From positions 1-62,931 of the forward strand of contig JAKOGH010000799.1 of the NCBI GenBank assembly GCA_024811115.1: a stretch of DNA of 62,931 bases, written 5' to 3'. The stretch's first letter is position 1, and every line of letters starts with the position of its first letter. The stretch comes from Terana coerulea. Taxonomy: Eukaryota; Basidiomycota; Agaricomycetes; Polyporales; Phanerochaetaceae. The notes below the pieces were generated by a model. It saw only the letters and a list, made by a program, of their open reading frames with translations, was not told where the DNA came from and ran no database searches. The position numbers and the translations under genes were made by a program. Positions 20,986-33,150 of this stretch are shown here, piece after piece.

Positions 20986-21530
20986 GTGAAGATGGACCCA
21001 GCCAAGGTACAAGCAATCACCGAGTGGCACATTCCCCAAACACTCCGGGATGTATGAGAATTTCTGGGATTTGCAAACTTTTATAGAAGGTTTATCGAAG
21101 GGTTTTCGCATCGGGCTTGCTTTCCAAATGACCTGACTAAGAAGGACACACCTGGCAATGGGGACTGGCAGAACAGTCTGCATTTGATGACCTGCACAAA
21201 GCCTTTGTTACAGCACCAATCTTGGCAATGTACAACCTAACCAGGGAGACGGAGATCGAGGTAGATGCATCAAGCTTTGCAATAGGAGGAGTCCTATCCT
21301 AGCGAAGAGACAACAACTTTGTACATCCAGTCGCATTCTATTCTGAAACAATGTCACCAGCATAGTGCAACTATGAAATCTACGACAAGGAACTCTTGGC
21401 AATCGTTAGGGCTTTGGAGGAGTGGCGGCACTATCTAAAAAGGACTTCCCAAGGTCACCATCTATTTAAATCACAAAAACCTTGAGCACTGGTTGAAAGC
21501 CCAGAATCGATCTGCTGACAAGCCAGATGA
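20986..21530 (+). pseudogene. pol: RT connection and RNase H, Gypsy family C
   Basis: [18 protein letters not shown], then EIEVDASSFAIGGVLS (first catalytic Asp), [36 protein letters not shown] (Glu) and an altered SDHxNL (LNHKNLEHW) complete the RNase H. Two stops and two frame changes. Confidence 0.85.
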
Positions 21531-21539
21531 TCCCTCTAG

Positions 21540-22960
21540 TTATTGCGATTTCACATGAAGATAATACACCGCCCAAGCAAGTCACAAGGAAAATCAGACG
21601 CTATGATGCGTAGTGCTTTGTCAGACATCATAGATGCCGAAGATAATCAAGAACAAGTAGTATTAGTCTCAAGGCACCTACAGACCATTAACGCTGCCGT
21701 TATACTAGATACAATAGAAGGAGTTATGATAGAAGGGAACTCAGTAAAGAGAAACATTAAGAAAGCAGAACAAAGAGAGGCAATAGTGGTAAAGGCACTG
21801 AAGGGATTAAAGAAAACAGAGATGCAATGATTACTCAATGGAATGAAGGAATGTGAGGAGGTGAATGGATTGGTGTATTGCAGAGAAGCTATACATGCCA
21901 GACAACCTAAAGATAAAGAGGAGGATCTTAGCGGAATGTCACGATGAAAGGATGGCAAAACACCCAGGATGAGACAAAACTTACAAACTGGTTAGCCGGC
22001 ACTACTGGTAGCCGCTGATGCAAACCTTCATTGACCAGGTATATGAAAGGATGTGAGCAATGCCAGCAATTCAAGCCTGCCTCCCACTTATGAGTTGACC
22101 TACTTCCAAATCGCAGTTCCAGGAAGGACCATGGCAAATTGTGGGAGCAGACTTGATAATGGGACTTCTTCTGTCAAAGAACCTGGATGGACAGCTCTAC
22201 AACACCATCTTGATGATTGTTGACCTGTACACCAAGCAAGAACACTTCATGCTCACCAACAATTCAGTGACGGCAGAGGGAATTGCATCACTCTTGGAAT
22301 AAGAGCTCTTCAGACTCAAGGACTATCATGAGGGATTATATCAGACCAAGGACCACAATTTGCAGCCAAAGTCATCACAGCACTGTATAAGAGGCTAGGG
22401 ATTAACAGCCACCTTACAACAGCTTATCACCCTCAGGCAAACAGGCAGACAGAGCAGGCCAACTAGGAGATTGAAGCGGTACTTACGGCTATTTACCTTG
22501 CAGTGACAAAACAACTGGGCTCAGCTCATACCAGTCGCTGAGTTTGCACTCAACTCTAGAGTATACTCAGCTCACTGCCAATTGTCGTTCGAAGTGCTAT
22601 ACAGCTACTAATCAGACTTCATGATCCCAGCAGAAGAAAGCAGCAATGTACCAGCAGCAGACTTTCAAATAGAACTACTAGCCCAGACATGTAAAGATGC
22701 AGAAGCAGCTTTTGAACTATAAAAAGGAGATGTCTGCCAGTGCTCTTCTACTCAAAGTGTTTGACATTGGAGATAAAGTCTAGCTGGATAGCCGCAACGT
22801 GCAAGTATACCAAGCCTCTTGCAAGCTGGGACCTAAGCAGCTTGGACTCTACGAGATCCTGGAGAAAGTAGATGATTGAGACTACAAGCTTAAATTACCG
22901 ATAGCGCTGAAAATCCACAATATGTTCCATGTTGACTGGCTCTCACCTTAGATGGGTAAC
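21540..22960 (+). pseudogene. pol: Integrase, Gypsy family C
   Basis: RFHMKIIHRPSKSQGKSDAMMRS replaces the usual PGxxNxxADALSR tether. An insertion-like acidic stretch follows (21630-21830). The zinc-binding and core regions are read from the family phrases GPWQIVGADL (first Asp), MIVDLYTKQ, SDQGPQFAAK-like after a frameshift, and AYHPQANRQTE near 22430. VAEFALNSRVYSA and the C-terminal NMFHVDWL near 22920 follow. Many stops. Confidence 0.82.
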
Positions 22961-22979
22961 AAAGTCAATGGAGTTTTAC

Positions 22980-23225
22980 CACTGCCCCCAGCCCCAGTCA
23001 CAGTCGGAGAGGAGGAGGAGTATGAGGTGGAGGAAATTCTTGACAGCAAAGTTTTCCGCTGGCAATTCCAATACTTCGTCAAATTGAAGGGCTACAGCTC
23101 GGGTTCAAACTCCTGAAAACTGGCAAAGAACCTTGAAAATGCCCCAAAAGCCATTAAAATGTTCCATAAGACATATTCCAATGCAGCCCGATGCATTAAT
23201 GCCACTATGTTTGCAACTCTGCCAT
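22980..23225 (+). pseudogene. pol: Chromodomain, Gypsy family C
   Basis: EEEEYEVEEILDSKVFRWQFQYFVKLKGY with the following Ser/Trp-rich segment and ENAPKAIKMFHKTYSNAA is a chromodomain: aromatic positions in YEVE, YFVK and the Trp after a frameshift. It ends with no further enzyme domain, unlike family B. Confidence 0.85.
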
Positions 23226-23334
23226 GACAACCATTAGAAAACTTTACCAACACTGGATCACTAGAGTTTGAATGGGAGGAGGGAGATTCGAGGCACTCGG
23301 TCCATCGAGAACAACGGACCTTAGCAGGGGGTAA

Positions 23335-23752
23335 TGTCGCAGACAGACACGCATATATAGTATTATTTTTCATTCTCTCTGCATTTATTTAGCACAGATA
23401 CATAGCTTGGTAGCAGAGCCTTGAACCTTATTCCGATGATCCCGGCGCTTAGCGCCCAAACACGGCTCAATTCTTCTCACACTCTCAGACTCTTAGCACT
23501 CAGACTCCCTTGCCTTGCTTCTCATCTCGACCTCTTGGTCATTTGGGGACAAGGTATGTATTTGATGTACTTATACGTTGTAGCAATGCTAACTTGGTCA
23601 TTAGAGACAAGTATTGGCACCAGCCTAATCATTCTGTGAGGTCTACCTAGAGTTGGCCCTCGTCGCCCTCCTCGTATGTATTCTGTCATCTATACTACAT
23701 CTGCTCCAATCTATCCAGCTCTGGTTACACATCGAGCTCATCTTCAGCGACA
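23335..23752 (+). repeat. 3' LTR of Gypsy family C
   Basis: 418 bp, TGTCGCAGACAGAC to TTCAGCGACA, with perfect 6-bp inverted ends TGTCGC/GCGACA. A purine tract (TTAGCAGGGGGTAA, 23321-23334) precedes it. GCATC follows as the target duplication. Confidence 0.92.
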
Positions 23753-25320
23753 GCATCTAGCAATTTTCGATAAATCAAAGCCTTGAATAATCCCAGTTTC
23801 TTCATAGATAAAACCTCTTGATAAGCAAGTATGCATAAATTGATGACTTCTGCAGTTTTGCAAATTACATACATTATACTTTCTAGTTTTGCTTTAGGAG
23901 CTATAATCTGTTATTGCAAAATTTGGTATAATAGGCGCTTGCAATCTTCAAATTTTGATCAATTTGCCATTAAGCATAGTGCATAAAATATCAATGTCTT
24001 GTCTGATGATTGGAACCACATTAACTGATAATCTTTCCAATTGTATTTGATCTGGTAGACTTGAAAATTCCGCAAAATACTGTTTTCAATACTTAATAAT
24101 TGTGTTCATCTGATGGCTTAGCTTTTCAGCCAATAAACTTTGCCTCAGCACTATTGGTAACACTATATTTAGTTGCCAAGTTCTTTTTAATCATTATAGA
24201 TAATCCAATACAAAGATTAATAATTCCTGGCTGATTTTCTAAACTAGCATGAGATATATTCTATAGAGTGTCTTGTAAATATAAATTGATGTCATTGCTT
24301 ATGCACTGTGGATTGACTTTACATTTGCGCTGCTATTTCTTACCATTTTCTTCATGCTTACCTGACTTCCACTTATTATATATATAGAAGCTATATGAAA
24401 CTTGTTCAGTTTTATCAGCAAAATGCTTAGTTTTTACTTTATTGATTCTGTCACTGTATGAGTTTTATAAAGTAATGATTGATACATTTCTTAAGTGTGA
24501 ATCTGATAGCTTAGGCTGATTAGGCCCTTTTCCAATAACTCTAAACTATAATAAGCAAATATCCTCTTGTGTATATGCTCTGTATTTTATATTTTCTAAT
24601 GCTATTCTCAGTTTAGCATCTAGTTCACCTTATAGTCTTTGCTTCATATTTTCTCTTAGTGTAACTACTAGTAAATTGATGCCAGATTGCTTTGCCAGTT
24701 GCTACTTGCTGTTTTTTTAACAGAGTTGGTTGTATATATTATGCACTGTATATCACTAGCATATAATGGATTTTTACTTACAGCTAAGGGTAATTGAGCA
24801 AAGTCACTGGCAAAAATGATATTTATACCTTTAAAAGGTTCATGCTCTTTTTAATAGCCAAGCACATTCTTTCACAGATTTTATACAGATTCAGACAGTC
24901 AAGCATTGATACCTCATCCAGGAGAATATAATCAACATGCTGCAAGTTCTCAAAGGCTGCTAATAAAGCAGGACTATTTCTTTTCTCAAACTTACTTAGC
25001 TTCAATAATAAATGATAGATAGAGCCAGATAGCAAAGCTGCTGCTTCACTAGTAGGACCTATATAAGTAAATCTGTATGCTTTATTGTGCTTTGATAACC
25101 TGTGATTTTTCTATACCTGACATCCCTCTGAGATACATTTTAAGCTGCTCTTCTAATCGCTTGCTAGCATGATTTGCAACTATACTGAATGCTCTCTTTT
25201 GCTCTTTATTTAAGCTAAACTTAGCAATAGTGATTTTGATCAATTCTTGCACTTCTACTATTGAAGCTTTGAAGTTATCAGTGAGATATGATTTGTTAAT
25301 CACCTTTACTGTGTTAGCAG
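23753..25320 (-). pseudogene. Helitron PIF1-like helicase, central part (minus strand)
   Basis: On the minus strand: LNKEQKRAFSIVANHASKR and YLRGMSGIEKSQVIKA (25082-25303) are the Walker A region of the PIF1-like helicase, with the third Gly of GxxGxGKS changed to Glu. DYILLDEVSMLDC (about 24900-24940) is the Walker B motif. The part next to the family C insertion (23753-23930) contains the equivalent of PNFAMxDYxSQG, aligned with 52395-52560. Such helicases unwind DNA for rolling-circle transposition. Stops and frameshifts throughout. Confidence 0.85.
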
Positions 25321-26700
25321 TTTCCTAGCTAACTTTAGCAACTTCTTTAAACTTGTGCAATGCTTCAGTATATCTTTTTGCTAAAATAGCATCATTTTTA
25401 GCTTTCAGCAATATACTCCAATGACATCCAGTTTTATCTTCACTATTTTGAATAGAAGTGTTAGCCATAACTGTTCTGTTCTTATCTTCTAGCTTGCTTA
25501 AAGCACTGCTATGATATAGCAACCTTTTAACATCTTTGCATTTGTGATAGCTTTCTACTTTGCCCACTTGATAATTAATTGTATTCATCAGCAATATGCT
25601 AGAGATCTTCCTGATTTGAACTAGACAGTGCCTCAGTATTATAGTATAAATTGTCCAAATAGTCTTGCAAATCATCAGTCTAGTGAATAGGCATATCTGC
25701 TATATGTAATCCCTTCTTCCTAGCTGCTGCAAAGTCATCTTTAGCATTATTGCATTTATATCTAATATGGAAAATTTCATCAGCTGTGATTGCCTTTTAG
25801 TAAATTCATAGTTAAGGAAAGTCTCATGCCACTGGCTATTTTTGCTTTTCGGATTTTCAACAAACCCCTAAAGCTTAGAGAGAGTAAGCATTGTCATGCA
25901 ATAATCTTAATAGTTTCCCTTGTCTTTTCTAAGCAATGCACCACTAATAAACTCAGGTGCTTTGGCTTATATTTTAGGGCATAACCTTACTTTATGTGAT
26001 CTATGCTATAGATGTTTAGGTGAAAAAGAATCCAAAGTCAATAAGTTGCCAGATTTTTGCTCAATATTACTTGGCTTTGCAGCTGTGTTTGTTTTCCTTT
26101 GCTTCAGTGAAAATTTCTTAGCGTAAAACTTATCATCTTCATTATCTGACATGTCTGAGCCATAGAATTCAGGTTCAGAATTTATGTAAGGTAAATATTT
26201 GTAATGTGTTACATTATGCTTTGCCAAATATATATCCACAGCTTCAAATTACTCTAAGTAGATTTGCTTCCCAAGTTTCATTACCCATGTTCCATCAAAT
26301 AAGCATTTGCAGATTTTTGCCAATTCATTTATAGTCTATAATCTCATTAACCAAAAACTCTCCTTTTTATGAACAACTTTGGATTTTCGCCTTTTTATAT
26401 CTTCTAATTCAGTCATACACACAAATGTACTCATATTTGTTTGGTCTATAAGTATAGTCTATGACACTATTGTAATCTACTAGTTTATTGCCAATTTTTT
26501 GAACAACTACCTTTTCTGTAGAAGGCTTTTCATTTAAGTCATTTTGGACATCTAACTCTCAAAATTTGCGAACTTCATTGATATATCTTCTTTAATGAAG
26601 CCTTTCAAATTTAAAGCTTATGTAATAGTCCAGATGTTTGAGTAAATATATACAAGCCATTGGTTCACTAATTTTGCTTTTTGAAGTCAATGGCATTTAC
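25321..26700 (-). pseudogene. Helitron protein, region between Rep and helicase (minus strand)
   Basis: The frames at 25325-25675 and 26006-26239 are the linker of the Helitron polyprotein: NTSIQNSEDKTGCHWSILLKAK precedes the helicase and LPYINSEPEFYGSDMSDNEDDKF is an acidic stretch. The position agrees with Helitrons of the same domain order. Catalytic tyrosines of Rep were not identified with certainty. Confidence 0.65.
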
Positions 26701-27760
26701 TACCTCAGTCAATATTTTCCTTGCCTTTGTTTCCTAGAATCCATCACTTGCTAGCATTTCAGAATTACATCTAAACACTGTTTTCACTGCTTCAAATGTA
26801 GTATGTGTTTTAAGCAGTGTTTTGGTAATATAATCAGTTATATAAGCTATAACTAACTTACTCATTGTTTTATCAATTAACTCTCCAATATGGACACTTT
26901 CCAAATGTTCTACTATATGCTTTTGAAAGTTGGAGTTTGAATCCAAAATTCTATCTCTAATGTTCTGAGGTGTCAAGGAATCTTTAATTTATATGAGTGT
27001 ATGCATATACAATATCAAATAGCCTTATTGTTCAATTGTTCCATAATACCCTGATGTTTTTCTATACACTCCTGGATACTGCAACTCTACACTTAAGACA
27101 TGTTTGATAAATGCATCAACTATAACTTTGAAAAATTTTGCTCCAGCTATAGGATTGTTTTTAATGAGTCTTATGCATTTATCATAGCCCAAAAATGATG
27201 GATACATTGTTTGATTGGTATTAGCAAAGTAAATTGCAATGAAGTGTGCTATATCTACTAGTGCAAAAGTGACAAACTAGCTTGGTGCTCTTAGATGTAA
27301 TATCAAAGACCATATTTCATTTCATATTCTTCCTACTTATAATTGAATCTGATGCATGAGCACCTATGTAGTTTATACCATTGACAATTTTGAAGCACTT
27401 TTCTTTTTCATTTGACAACTTTTTGAAACAAACAAGCCTTGCTTTAGCTTTTCTATTAGTTTAGTTAGAGTAGCTTCCTTTATCTTTAATAATTGTTCTG
27501 CAATTGTGTTGAAATGATGTCTAGCTGCAAGCACAAATCCATCAGTAGTGCTTTTCTTAATCTGTTAATAGTTAAAGGCAATCGAAAAATAGTTATCTTA
27601 TTAAAAGCGCTTGTTATAATAGATCAGTAAATGCTATATATGCTGTTTATCAGAAATATGAGCACTGCTGATTGTGCTACTAATTCTACTCAGTTTATAT
27701 AAGAATAGCCAAAGAAACATCTGTGGATAAAATTGAGGATCAGCACACAATAACTCAGGA
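26700..27760 (-). pseudogene. Helitron Rep (HUH) domain region (minus strand)
   Basis: LIKNNPIAGAKFFKVIVDAFIKHVL, then YPGVYRKTSGYYGTIEQ and GYLILYMHTLI form the Helitron_like_N / Rep region (27207 down to 26990). The conserved HUH motif, usually LHLH, reads L-Y-M-H, i.e. the first His is changed to Tyr (C-to-T), which would abolish nuclease activity. LTPQNIRDRILDSNSNFQKHIVEHLESVHIGEL continues in family order. A stop separates the two blocks. Confidence 0.85.
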
Positions 27761-28660
27761 GTTGAAAATAAGTTGCAGCTAAAGCCTTTCTACTTTATAT
27801 AAAGTGCAGTAAAGTTTTATTGTAAATTTTCATATAGTTATCTTTGCTGATTAACACAGTTAACTCCTCAGTTGTCAGAGTATGCACAGTAAAAGGGCAT
27901 TGGCCTTCTGTAGTGCCTTCATTCTTTTTTTATCATTGACTATAGTGGATTTTGGATCTCTAATTGCATATTCTTTATAACAATTTACAGCAACTGATAG
28001 TTTATCTTCAGGATATTCTTTCATATTGTCCTCTGATATTTTAATGTTTTGTAGTCCTTATGATCAAGTTTAAGCCATTTCAATGCTGCTATTACCTTGC
28101 TATAGTGCTCTAAAAATGGTGTTCTCTTATACTCTTCCATGGCAGGCTTAGTAGAACCCAAATACAAAAATGCTAGCATATTATCTAATTCTTCTCGCTT
28201 TAGTGGCAAAACATTCATAATTTTTGGCATTGATATAGTATAACAAATTCCATTAGCTTGCATTTTATGCATTTTTGATACTGACACTCTAACTACATAA
28301 TAGTTGCAAATAATTCTTGAAATTAGCAGTTGTTCAGTTTAATTCAAGTCTTATAATATTATTGGCACATTTCAACCTATAAGCCATTAGTCAATGCTAA
28401 CTTGGGTATATTTCCATTTTGCAAGTTTGAATTGCAAAGTTACATATATGCTTACAGTAAAAGGCAAGAACAGGCTCTGATATGTCAGAAATTGGATCAT
28501 TTGCAGATATATACTCAAATTGAGTGATACCACTAGTAATCAAACAATCCAAATAATATTGGATTTTACTTAGCAATATTAAGTGTTTAGTAGGTGTTAC
28601 AGCCCTACAAACTACACAGCTATATTACTCTAGCTTTGCAAAGCTAGTATTCTCACTAAA
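27760..28660 (-). pseudogene. Helitron N-terminal DUF6570-type region (minus strand)
   Basis: KMQANGICYTISMPKI, NVLPLKREELDNMLAFLYLG, MEEYKRTPFLEHYSKVIAALKWLKLDHKDY (28021-28287) match the domain that opens fungal Helitron proteins. Upstream, the Cys-containing segment near 28380-28480 and the WISADD-like stretch equal the plus copy at 9213-9434. This is the better preserved of the two N-terminal copies. Confidence 0.85.
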
Positions 28661-30464
28661 ATCGTTAATTACCTTTCTAAGTAATTCTTTACTTAATGGT
28701 TTAAGCGGAAACTTCTCTAATATATACTTTTCCTTGTTGTGAGCCTTGTACTTTGCTTGATATTGTTTTATCATTTTGCAGCAGGTATTGCAGCACATAC
28801 ATTTCCTTAAATTTTTTCTGCAGCATATTTACTTCTGAATAACAGTATGCACTTTGCATTTATATATGCAGTTTTATTTGGTTCAAATAAAGTTAAGAAT
28901 TCTGAACGTTGTATGCATTTATATTGCTTAAAAAGTTGCTCAGTGGTTGCCAAGTTCATACACCTTTTTTGTTCTAAATTATAGTATGCTTTTGCGCTAT
29001 ATCTTCAAGTATGTTTTGTGCTGCTTTTCCACATAATATATCAATTAGAATTGGCAAAGCTGTTACATTTGAAAAAGATATTGATCAACAATATATATAT
29101 ATGTAGCAAGTTTATACATTTTATTATCAGTCATCAAATTTAAGATGCTATAGTTGAAGTTCCAAAGCAGTTTATTTGTTAACCGTTCTAACATTAGAAT
29201 TCTTTTAATACCACAACTAAGCACTTTTTCTTTTAAATCAAAGCATATCCAAACTGTTAGAACTGATTTATAAAACAAGTTACTTTGAGGTTTAACAAGT
29301 AGAAATCCATTGTATTTGAATATTATCGCTATGGCTTTTATTTTTGCATAAAGTCATGCTTATATATAAATTGTCTTTGGGAAAATAGGTTAGAATAGCA
29401 TGCTAAAACTTGCACACTATGCATGGGAGTGGTGTAAAGCACACACAACTGCCCATAAGCAGATGCAATCTAACTATATACATCATTATGGCATGTTTCA
29501 TTGCATAGGACTTTTTCAAAGTTTTTTATAGTAGTTTTTAATGCCACTTTGTCTGAATTCCAAGGACTTATCGTTTTGGTGCTCAAAACCATGCCATCAT
29601 TTAGCAGGGGACTTTTGCAGTGGCACCCCAAATTGCATTATAAAATGGCTGAAGACTTTTTGGGTTAGTGCTCTATAATATCAAGTTGCTAAGCAACATA
29701 GAACTTTCTGAATTGGTGTCTATTATACCATTTACTAATAACAGGCGCCTTTTGTAATAGTGCCCAAAACCATGCTATTATTTGGCTAGAGACTTTTAAG
29801 TTGGTATTTTATAATATCAAGTTGCTAAGCAACACAGAACTTTGTAGATTGGTGTTTGTCATACTATTTATATTGTTACAGGCACTCAACAAGCTGTTAT
29901 AAAGCCTAATGCTACGCCTAAAGCATAGCAAAAGACTTCAGAGTGCTAGCAAGAGGTATATAGTGTTATACCCTTATTAATGTCTATAACACTTGAATTT
30001 GTATCAGAAATAGCAGTAGCAAGAGGATGAGTTGCAAGATAGCCAATAAGGAATAAGGCTTGCAGAACATATGACTTCTTTAGAGCTGGACTTGGGCATT
30101 TATTTTAAAGCTAAGATTGGCCGGCTAGTTTAAAGTGCTATAACTTTAGTAAAGTTGCTCACTATTTCGAACAGTGAGCTTACAATTTTGACTAACTAAC
30201 ATGGGTTTATAGTAATATAGATAATATAAGCAAGCTTCTAAGTATTGTCATAGAGACCCCAGCCATAGCATAAGCGATAGTTGATAGATTGCATGTAATA
30301 CATTTGGATGTAGCTTTGGGTGGCAAGTATAAGGCAGTGCACTATAAACTGACTAAAATGTCAGAAATCCTGAAGATACTCAAGCATGAGCAATGACATA
30401 TTATAAGAATAGAGTAATATAATTACCATGTTTAGACATCCACAGCCCAAGTTATACAGCTTCC
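28661..30464 (-). repeat. Right arm of the inverted repeat, Helitron-associated non-coding DNA
   Basis: Inverted counterpart of 6578-8870. At about 29460-29490 the flanks of the left-arm foldback element are directly joined (reverse complement: ...GATGTATATAGTTAGATTGC...), an unoccupied target. No genes recognised in this 1.8 kb. Confidence 0.7.
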
Positions 30465-31026
30465 TATCACAAAACAACAATACTCACCTGCTGGGATGAC
30501 TTTGAAAGAGGTGGGGAAAGCAGGGGGACTTGAGTAGAGCTAGTAGAGTGGATATGAATCAACGATGTTATTGAGTCTGGGGTTTAGACCACAGACCAGC
30601 CTCCTTATATACATATGTAGAGGACCCCAGACACTATCTAAAACCTCCAATATGATATGCTGACTGATACAGTTAGGTGATGTCTGACTAAGACTCTAAA
30701 GCATACTACTGCTCTAACTCTCTTATCGATCCGACCTAGCTATCATGCTAACATCAATACTATCTAGATGTCCTAATCGGAGCTACTGTACACTACCAGT
30801 CTATGATGACATACTGACATCATATTGAGGTCATAGTCCAAAACAGTTCCAGACTTGAGTCCTGGATTCTACATCTGTATAAGGCATATCCCTAATGTCC
30901 ATGCGATAAGCACATGGCAAACTGATCAGCATCTTGTAATACTGTTGTGACGACTGGGTGACGTGTCCCGTGATATGATGTTACACTCTAGGCGCTGTAG
31001 ACTAGCGCTGCGGGAAATTTGTAACA
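30465..31026 (-). repeat. Solo LTR of Gypsy family B, minus orientation
   Basis: 562 bp, from TATCACAAAA (LTR 3' end) to AAATTTGTAACA (LTR 5' end). It is flanked by perfect 5-bp direct repeats CTTCC at 30460-30464 and 31027-31031. The duplication differs from that at 6015, so the two solo LTRs in the two arms are independent insertions. Confidence 0.95.
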
Positions 31027-31950
31027 CTTCCAATGTGAGAAAAGTGAGGTTCAAGAGCTCAATCCCATCTAAAGAGCAGAATGCCATCTAATAGGTATTC
31101 AAAATGTTTTCTGTGTGCATATGCATTTCTATGAATATATGTAGAATTCTTGAAATTTATCTAAAATTTTCAGTCTACGATTTACCCTGGCTAGTGCATA
31201 GCAGTAACAGAGTGTGATCTCAAAATGCAGCTAAAATACTACAAATCATGAAAATATTCAAGCACATGTAAGAGCATTTTATACGCACTATGGATCATAA
31301 TTTTGACTTCAGATCATCCACAGCCTATGCAATGGGGCTTATATTGTGAAGAATGTAAGGTTTAGGAGCTTTGTATCATCGAACAGCAAAATAGAATCTA
31401 TGGAGTATGCTAACACATATCATAAATATATATATGTCTTCAGGGGTGTGTTTGTGGTTGTCTAGGTTTGTCTGGCTTTTTAGATCTATGATTCACTTTG
31501 GATAGTAAATAGCAGCAACAGAGTATAATACTACAATACTGATAAAATCGTAGAAATCATGAAAATAATCTCACATGTTTTAGAGCACATCTAACACATC
31601 TTTGAATGTATGCAATAATTTACACAGCTTGTAGTTGTGGTTATTGTGCTTATACCTGGAATAAACTGATATTATATGCTGTAACCAGTGTTATGAATGC
31701 AGAACGTCACAATAAATGCCAGATATATTTACATCAAAAATTTTCAGGCTCTGTAGCTTAATCAAATACTTTTAAGATTTGTAGCAATTTATTAGGACAA
31801 AGGCTTAAAATGTTACAGTGTCAAAAGCTGCCTTAATATGCTAGCCGTATAGAATATTTCTTTGTAAACTCAGAAATTATAATTACATTTATATTCTGCT
31901 ATTTACATATAAAACTAAACTACCTAATATAGCATTCATACTGCATGATG
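31027..31950 (-). repeat. Right-arm subterminal repeats and terminus
   Basis: At least two ~300-bp units of the type seen at 5393-6014, inverted, then a terminal segment ending near ACTACCTAAT at about 31940. The terminal segment recurs in the same orientation at 43190-43627 (shared GCTGCCYTAATRWGCTAGCCGTA and TTTCTTTGTAAACTCAGAAATT), which defines a reproducible outer edge. Confidence 0.75.
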
Positions 31951-31979
31951 CCTACTTATATGTTGTGATTGTCAGTAAC

Positions 31980-32506
31980 ATATTTGCATATGCTGCTATC
32001 TTAACCCTTTAGGCTGTGTGCTGGCTCCTAATGTCAGTGGTGCCCTTGCCTGCATTAATTTATGCATATTGTGCTCTGCTACATTTTGCATGCCAGCATT
32101 AACATTGTGCATGCGCCACATTTCTCAGCATTGAGCTTGTGTAGGTTGCTGTCCTTGTCCTTTGCATTGTATCTCAGTCTTTTGTATCAATAGCGTGCTT
32201 ACTTGCATTAGTCAGCATATGCTATGCTTTGCTATAGCTTATGCATTGGCAGTATTAAGCAGGTTCTGTGTATCATGTTCGCTGATATCACATTTGCATA
32301 TACTGCTGCTCTGACCACTTATCTTGTGCACCGACCTCTTTATGCTAGCAGCATGCTCTCTTATATTGATCTGTGTGCATTGTGCTTCATTATGTCTTAC
32401 GTGCTAGCATTGGCATTATGCACATTATACTAGTGCATGCTGCAGTCTTGGTCCCTCATATTGTCATATTGTGTACTAGCCATGTTTCACGTGACAGCAT
32501 TGGCAT
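31980..32506 (+). repeat. CpG-depleted copy of the ~150-bp minisatellite
   Basis: Words such as TGCATGCCAGCATTAACATTG, AGCTTGTGTAGGTTGCTG and GCATTGGCATT correspond to the GC-rich units at 18.0-19.08 kb with CG replaced by TG or CA. The family C LTR at 32507 is inserted in its last unit. Confidence 0.65.
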
Positions 32507-32933
32507 TGTTGCAGACAGACATGCATAAGTAGTATTATTTTTAATTTTCCTTGCATTTATTTAGCACAAAGACAAAACTTAATAGCAGCTTCAGAGCTTT
32601 GAACTTTATTCTGATGATCCCGGCGCTTAGCGCCCAAATGCGGCTCAATTCTTCTCATGTTCTTGGACTCTTAGCACTTAGACTCTCTTGCCTTGCTCTT
32701 TATCTCAACCTCTTGGTTATTGGGGACAAGATATGTATTTTATGCATTGTACATTGTAACAATGCTAACTCAGTCATTGGGGACAAGGGACAAGTATTAG
32801 CTTAGGCCTGCGAGTTCTATGAGATCTACTGGGAGTTAGCCTTTGTCGCCTCTTTGTAAATCTTTCTTCACCTATTCTATATCTGCTCTGATCTGCTTGC
32901 TCCTGATATACATCAAGTACCTCTTCATAATAA
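32507..32933 (+). repeat. Solo LTR of Gypsy family C
   Basis: Starts TGTTGCAGACAGAC (CpG lost compared with TGTCGC) and aligns with the family C LTRs, including CCGGCGCTTAGCGCCCAAA. The right end, near TCATAATAA, is decayed. No target duplication is recognised, so the right boundary is approximate to a few bases. Confidence 0.8.
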
Positions 32934-32974
32934 GTATAGTACACATCTGTCAACATTTTATATATAAGCATCAT

Positions 32975-33150
32975 CACAGCCTCTGCTATAATATTAATGC
33001 ATTAACACTAATAAGTAGGCAGACATAGTATTATATCAGTGTATAATTATGGCTAGAGAATTTTTAATGTATCATTCTCTGGTTTGCATCTATAGTGGGC
33101 TTTATAAGCAGTTCTTACTGGCAGCGCTATTGCAATCAGACAGTAAAGCA
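32975..33150 (+). repeat. Left inverted repeat of a 5.4-kb bounded region
   Basis: GGCAGACATAGTATTATATCAG and the following ~120 bp are the inverted counterpart of 38250-38420. The pair brackets 33.15-38.25 kb. It may be the terminal repeats of a DNA transposon, but no transposase is readable between them. Confidence 0.55.

Larger units (their letters stand above)
12262..23752 (+). mobile_element. Ty3/Gypsy retrotransposon family C, inserted in the Helitron gene
   Basis: 5' LTR 12262-12684, gag, protease, a deleted RT, RNase H, integrase, chromodomain, polypurine tract and 3' LTR 23335-23752. The flanking pentamers GCCTC (12257-12261) and GCATC (23753-23757) are a target duplication with one change. 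Joining the Helitron sequence across them restores continuity with the uninterrupted copy at 52560. The element is itself interrupted by family B at 15071-20208. Without that insert it would be about 6.3 kb. Confidence 0.93.
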
